Shown here: positions 60,115 through 64,000 of the stretch, piece after piece | How the letters are laid out: every line of letters begins with the position of its first letter | Numbering within the stretch: position 1 is the first letter of the stretch | Assembly (NCBI GenBank): GCA_905194675.1 | Contig: CAJJTG010000004.1 | Location: 7,274-71,273, forward strand | Length of the DNA: 64,000 nucleotides | Direction of reading: 5' to 3' | Origin: an uncultured Collinsella sp. | GTDB taxonomy: Bacteria > Actinomycetota > Coriobacteriia > Coriobacteriales > Coriobacteriaceae | The notes under the pieces: model-generated | The model's database searches: none | The model's input: only the letters and a program-made list of their open reading frames with translations | Told to the model about the DNA's origin: nothing | Translations under genes and position numbers: made by a program

Positions 60115-63100
60115 CTAAGCCTTCACCGCCTCATACTGGTACGTCGTGCGCACGTTGTAGTGGAAGTCGTTTCCGAGATCCAGCGCCTCGAAGTGCTTCT
60201 TGGCGCAGCCGATTTTGATCTTCTCCGCGTCGCGCAGGGCGGGCTCGCCGTTCTTGCCGCCCTTGGTCTCGGTCACGAAGTACACGCGGCGCTCGCCGTC
60301 GGCCTCCTCGACGTACGCCCAGTCGGGGTTGTAACTGCCGAGCGGCGTGTCGATCTTGAACGCCGAGGGCAATTTCGCGAACACGAGAACCTCCTCCTGC
60401 TTGTCTAGAGCCTCGGCAAAGGAGCGCTCGACCCCCGCCGAGTCGTAGACCACGTAGTTGTACAGGCTCTTGCTCGTCATGTCCGGCTTCCACGCGTTCT
60501 GCCCAAGGTAGGCCGTGTAGTCGTCAAGCTCGAGGTCGCGCATGGTGTACCACTCGTCCTCGGGAAGGCGCACGTACTTGATGCCCTGGGCGATGAGGTC
60601 GTTCTTCACGCGGTTGATCTTGTCGCCGACCTGCGCGAGGAAGGTCGCGGGGTCGATCTCGAACTCGTCGAGGCGGCTGCAGCCCTCGAGGATCGCCTTG
60701 ATGGTGCCGCGGGTGAGCCCGACGGCGTCCTGCAGCTCTGCGATCGGGTCGGGAAGGTCGTATTTCACCTTTCCCGAAACGGACACCACGGAGGTGCCCG
60801 TGCCCTCGGCGCTCACGCCCGCGTCGTCGATGCCCAGCGAGGCACGCTCGCTCGTCACCTGGGGCGGGCGCACGGCGAGCATGCCGTCGACAGCTTCGAT
60901 GGCATGTTCGATGAGCTTGCCGGAGTCGACCTCGACCTGGAAGCGCGTGCGCTGGCGGATGCGGTCCCACAGGGCCTGGAACGCAGGGTCGAGCGTGACG
61001 TCCTTCTGCAGCTCGACCGAGACCTCCTTGGCCTTGTCACGGATCTGGACCCTCTGGGACTTGTGGATGATGATCGCCTCGACCTGCTCCTTGGCAGGCT
61101 CGAGCTCGGCGGGGAGCTCGACCTTGCCCTCCTCGGCGGCCGCCTTCAGCTCGGGCGTCACCGCGCCCTTGTCGTCGACCATGCCGGTCGCGACGAGGTG
61201 GTCGTAGACCTGCTTGGACTTCTCGTAGCCCAGGCGCTCCTCGACGCCATCATCGCCCTTGACCGTGACCTTCGTGAAGCTCTCCGGAGTGATGACGCCG
61301 AACTTGAAGTCCTCAGCCTCAAGCTCCTTCTGCAGGCCGTTGGCGAAGTCGTCGTAGCTCTCGTTCGCGATGACGGTGAGCACGTTCGCCTCTGGGTCGT
61401 ACAGGCGCTCGCCATCCTGGTTCACGCACAGGCGCAGACCGCGGCCGATCTTCTGGCGCTTGGTCAGGTTGTCCTTTGTCTCGACGAGCGTGCAGATCTG
61501 GAACACGTTGGGGTTGTCCCAGCCCTCCTTGAGCGCGGAGTGGCTGAAGACGAAAGAGACGTCCTTGTCCGCGTCCTTGCCGTCCGGGAAGGAGATGAGC
61601 GTCTCCTTCTTCTGCATGATGAGCTCGAAGGCCCCGGCGTCGTCGGCGGTGCCGGCGGCTCCCTTGGAGTCCTTGAACTTGCCCTTCTTGTCCTTGGCGA
61701 AGTATCCCTGGTGCACGGCGTGGGGGTCGCGCACCAGCGGGGCGCCGACGGCTTCGTAGCACTCGAGCCACGTGCCCTTGCCGATCCCCGCCGCCTTTGC
61801 GATGCGACGAGGCGCCTTCGAGTTCAGGGCACCTGCGTACTCCTCCTCAAACATCAGGGCGTACAGGCCGCCGTGGACTTCGGGCTCGTAGACGCGGTAT
61901 CGGTCGACGCGGTCGATGAAGAAGAGCGAGAGCACCTTCACGCCGCGCGGCCACAGCTCGAACTGGCGGGCCAGGTGGTCCTCGATGGTGCGGCGGATCT
62001 GCGCGCGCTTGACGACCTCCTCGTTGACGTCGCCCAGCGCCTCGCCGAGCTCGAGCACCTCGCCGTTCTGGAACTCTATGAACTCGTCGCCCACTGCGGC
62101 GCCGATGTTGTTGACCACCCAGCCGCTCTCGTAGTCGCTGTTCTCGCCGCTCTTCTGGTAGAGGTCGTTGCCGGTCTTCACCGTGACGGCCTTGCGCTTC
62201 TGCGTGCCGTCGGCCTGGCGCACGTCGATGGACACCTTGGCGGAGAACGGGTCGGACTTGACGGACTCGAGCCTCACGTACGCGCCGTTGAGGTTCGCCT
62301 CGGCCTTGATCGAGTCCACGCAGATGCCCTTCACCAGGTGGCGCTCGAAGGCGTCGACCGGCGTGAGGCGGTAGATCATGTTGTAGGCCTGCTTGTGCGT
62401 GGCCGAGTAGCGCAGCACGAACAGCGGGTTCAGGCTCTTGATGGCGGCCTTGGCCTGCTTGGTGTTGTCGACGCTCTGGGGCTCGTCGATGATGACGACG
62501 GGCTTGCAGGCGCTCACGAGCTCGCGAGGGCTGAAGCCGCCGGTGAGCTTCTCGCTGGGACGGTGGAAGAGGTTGCCCTCCTTCGCGGTGCCATCCTTCT
62601 CGAGGCCCTTGTTGAACGCGTCGATGTTGATGACCATGACCTGGATGGAGCTCGACGTGGCGAAGTTACCCACCGGCCCCATGTCCTTCGAGTCGTACAC
62701 GAAGTAGTCGAGCGGCGTGCGGTCGTAGAGCGTCTCGAAGTGCCTGCGGGTGGTCTGGAGGCTCTTGAGGACGCCCTCGCGGATGGCCACGCTCGGCACG
62801 ACGATAACGAACTTGGTGATGCCGTAGCGGCGGTTTAGCTCGTAGATGGAGCGGATGTAGACGTAGGTCTTGCCGGTGCCGGTCTCCATCTCGACGGTGA
62901 AGTCTCGCAGGCGCCCATCGGTGAGGACGTCGGTTGCCGGGAGGCAGCCCTCCTCCTGCACGGCGTGCAGGTTGTCGAGGAGCTGGCCCGGCGCCACGCG
63001 AAGCTCGTTGCCGTGGCCGACCATGAGCTCGCCGATTGCCGTCTGGCCTTTGCGGCCGGAATCGGCGGAGAATACGCTGCCAATAAATTGTTGTCCGCGG

Positions 63101-63177
63101 AACAGGTCGCAGGTTGCTTCGATGGCCTCCAGCTGGTGCTGCTGGTCGGATGAGAACTTGAACTCGAGCGCCGCCAT
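60115..63177 (-). CDS. Type III restriction enzyme, Res (helicase-endonuclease) subunit
   Basis: A 1020-residue restriction subunit. SF2 motifs: Walker A METGTGKTYVYIRSI (97-111), DEAD-type VVIIDEPQSVD, FVLRYSATHK and motif VI KRQKIGRGLRLCVN. The C-terminal endonuclease domain shows SYNPDWAYVEE with Asp and FVTETKGG (Glu-x-Lys). It needs the Mod subunit, encoded immediately upstream, for target recognition. It starts 1 bp after the mod stop. GAGG lies about 10 bp before ATG. Confidence 0.92.
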   Translation of the reverse strand: MAALEFKFSSDQQHQLEAIEATCDLFRGQQFIGSVFSADSGRKGQTAIGELMVGHGNELRVAPGQLLDNLHAVQEEGCLPATDVLTDGRLRDFTVEMETGTGKTYVYIRSIYELNRRYGITKFVIVVPSVAIREGVLKSLQTTRRHFETLYDRTPLDYFVYDSKDMGPVGNFATSSSIQVMVINIDAFNKGLEKDGTAKEGNLFHRPSEKLTGGFSPRELVSACKPVVIIDEPQSVDNTKQAKAAIKSLNPLFVLRYSATHKQAYNMIYRLTPVDAFERHLVKGICVDSIKAEANLNGAYVRLESVKSDPFSAKVSIDVRQADGTQKRKAVTVKTGNDLYQKSGENSDYESGWVVNNIGAAVGDEFIEFQNGEVLELGEALGDVNEEVVKRAQIRRTIEDHLARQFELWPRGVKVLSLFFIDRVDRYRVYEPEVHGGLYALMFEEEYAGALNSKAPRRIAKAAGIGKGTWLECYEAVGAPLVRDPHAVHQGYFAKDKKGKFKDSKGAAGTADDAGAFELIMQKKETLISFPDGKDADKDVSFVFSHSALKEGWDNPNVFQICTLVETKDNLTKRQKIGRGLRLCVNQDGERLYDPEANVLTVIANESYDDFANGLQKELEAEDFKFGVITPESFTKVTVKGDDGVEERLGYEKSKQVYDHLVATGMVDDKGAVTPELKAAAEEGKVELPAELEPAKEQVEAIIIHKSQRVQIRDKAKEVSVELQKDVTLDPAFQALWDRIRQRTRFQVEVDSGKLIEHAIEAVDGMLAVRPPQVTSERASLGIDDAGVSAEGTGTSVVSVSGKVKYDLPDPIAELQDAVGLTRGTIKAILEGCSRLDEFEIDPATFLAQVGDKINRVKNDLIAQGIKYVRLPEDEWYTMRDLELDDYTAYLGQNAWKPDMTSKSLYNYVVYDSAGVERSFAEALDKQEEVLVFAKLPSAFKIDTPLGSYNPDWAYVEEADGERRVYFVTETKGGKNGEPALRDAEKIKIGCAKKHFEALDLGNDFHYNVRTTYQYEAVKA

Positions 63178-63178
63178 G

Positions 63179-64000
63179 CTAGACCGTCCTCAATTCGATC
63201 TCACAGCCCATGCGCTCGCCGGCGTGCTTGAAGATCTGCACGGCGTTGAGCTTGAGGGTGTCGTCGAGGACGGAATCGAGGATGAGAACGCGCCTGGGCT
63301 CCATGTCGGCGATGGCCTCGAGCGCCTCAATGGTGAGGCCTCGGGACATGCAGCAGACGAGCTCGTCGCAAGCGACGGACCAGATGGGATAGCCCGCGGC
63401 TTCAGACTTCTCGACGGGCAGCGTGAGCTCGAGGCCCCATTTGAGCATCATCTCGAAGACGATATCCATATCGGAGCGATCGGGCTTGACCACGTCGAAG
63501 AGGAGCTGACCGGGCTCGGGCTTCTCAATGCCGGACTCATCGAGCTCGAACACACGGAAGCCGATGTCGGGAAGCTGCTTGGGTCCCTCGCCAAGCTTGA
63601 GTTGACGGTTGGATTCCTCGAGCTCGGTTTTGATTTTGTCGCCTGCGCGGCGAATGCGTCCTTCGCCTATGTCGCAGAGAGTCTCATACCCGTCCTTGTA
63701 GGCGTCGCGTTTCGGGTCACAAGGCTCTGGAAGCTGGACAAGGATAAACTGATAGCGATCATCTTTTCCGAGCTCCTGCAGGAACATGGCATGGGCGGTC
63801 GATGCTGAGCCTGAGAAAAAATCAAGCACAATATCACCCGTGCTTAAATGCTCATGTACGGTAAAGAAGCAAGCAACCGAAAACAATAGATAGACCGCCA
63901 GCACTACACTATTCCGAACCAAAGACCAAAAGATAAGCATTTTGAGAAAATCTAAACTTTTGGATTTTCCTACAATGCCGACTACGGCGGAATCCCTCCC
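63179..64000 (-). CDS. Type III DNA methyltransferase, Mod subunit (partial)
   Basis: C-terminal part of the Mod gene; the open frame continues beyond the right edge. The S-adenosylmethionine site is GDIVLDFFSGSASTAHAMF (about residue 70-90 of the visible part), the last conserved motif of beta-class methyltransferases, so the catalytic DPPY-type motif lies outside the window. It is followed directly by res. The 30 residues before motif I are unusually hydrophobic (LVRNSVVLAVYLLFSVACFF), different from the usual motif spacing; a frameshift or divergent variant is possible. Confidence 0.75.
   Translation of the reverse strand, partial: GRDSAVVGIVGKSKSLDFLKMLIFWSLVRNSVVLAVYLLFSVACFFTVHEHLSTGDIVLDFFSGSASTAHAMFLQELGKDDRYQFILVQLPEPCDPKRDAYKDGYETLCDIGEGRIRRAGDKIKTELEESNRQLKLGEGPKQLPDIGFRVFELDESGIEKPEPGQLLFDVVKPDRSDMDIVFEMMLKWGLELTLPVEKSEAAGYPIWSVACDELVCCMSRGLTIEALEAIADMEPRRVLILDSVLDDTLKLNAVQIFKHAGERMGCEIELRTV

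Noticed and set aside
60904..62838. 644-codon open frame on the plus strand opposite res
   Set aside because: Antisense of the strongly codon-biased Res gene. The composition is Leu/Val/Asp/Glu-rich with no domain pattern.

Overview
The window looks like a chromosomal segment of a Collinsella-type member of the Coriobacteriia (Actinomycetota, human gut). The signs are a high-GC genome with frequent GTG and TTG starts, a type II fatty-acid operon that uses FabK, a mannose-type PTS, a YgfK/SsnA/XdhD purine locus, and abundant hairpin-type intergenic repeats. The genus is inferred from gene content and style; no 16S gene is present.

Layout. (1) 1-3.5 kb: str operon rpsL-rpsG-fusA with rpsJ behind it, closed by a strong terminator. 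(2) 3.5-15 kb: birA, divergent from a compact operon fabH-acpP-fabK-fabD-fabG-fabF-accB-fabZ-accC, then a fused accD-accA gene and an orphan PTS EIIC-like membrane protein. Two near-identical 16-bp palindromes sit in the divergent promoter. (3) 15-16.9 kb: a cation efflux protein and a histidine phosphatase. (4) 17-23.2 kb: the rest of the S10 operon from rplC to rpsQ plus rplN-rplX, then a terminator. The usual S10/spc order is therefore broken twice, between rpsJ and rplC and after rplX. (5) 23.2-24.7 kb: gene-poor scar with a decayed IS3-type transposase and a 5'-truncated MTA/SAH nucleosidase. (6) 24.9-32.4 kb: sugar island with a LevR-like regulator lacking the sigma-54 contact loop, mannose-family EIIB/C/D/A, a GH172/DUF2961 enzyme and a ROK fructokinase, ending near an IS200 remnant. 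(7) 33.3-40.2 kb: Gfo/Idh/MocA oxidoreductase with DeoR regulator, pseudouridine synthase, U32 protein, RidA and a YheO-type regulator. (8) 40.6-50 kb: purine permease, SsnA, YgfK, polyferredoxin and an XdhD-like molybdenum hydroxylase. (9) 50-64 kb: accessory region with an AbiEi-like protein, an AAA ATPase, a decayed DUF4143 ATPase, a DnaQ-fold exonuclease, a Gabija pair (GajA/GajB), a DUF4238 protein and a type III restriction-modification system running off the right edge.

How it works together. Region 2 makes malonyl-CoA (AccB, AccC, AccDA, with biotin attached by BirA) and extends acyl-ACP chains (FabD/H/F/G/Z/K). Region 6 would import and phosphorylate a sugar through the PTS, cut a fructoside- or arabinofuranoside-like bond with GH172, and phosphorylate freed hexose with the ROK kinase. 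Region 8 matches enterobacterial and clostridial purine/urate catabolic loci. Region 9 is a defence island.

The least explained features are non-coding: three arrays of 48-bp palindromes repeated every 61-62 bp (50.1, 51.7 and 53.5 kb), three 55-bp hairpins every 80-81 bp (35.3-35.6 kb), a 10-bp-phased inverted repeat array before the DeoR-linked oxidoreductase, a 56-bp near-uninterrupted palindrome before the AAA ATPase gene, and a 49-bp-arm inverted repeat before the rplC promoter.
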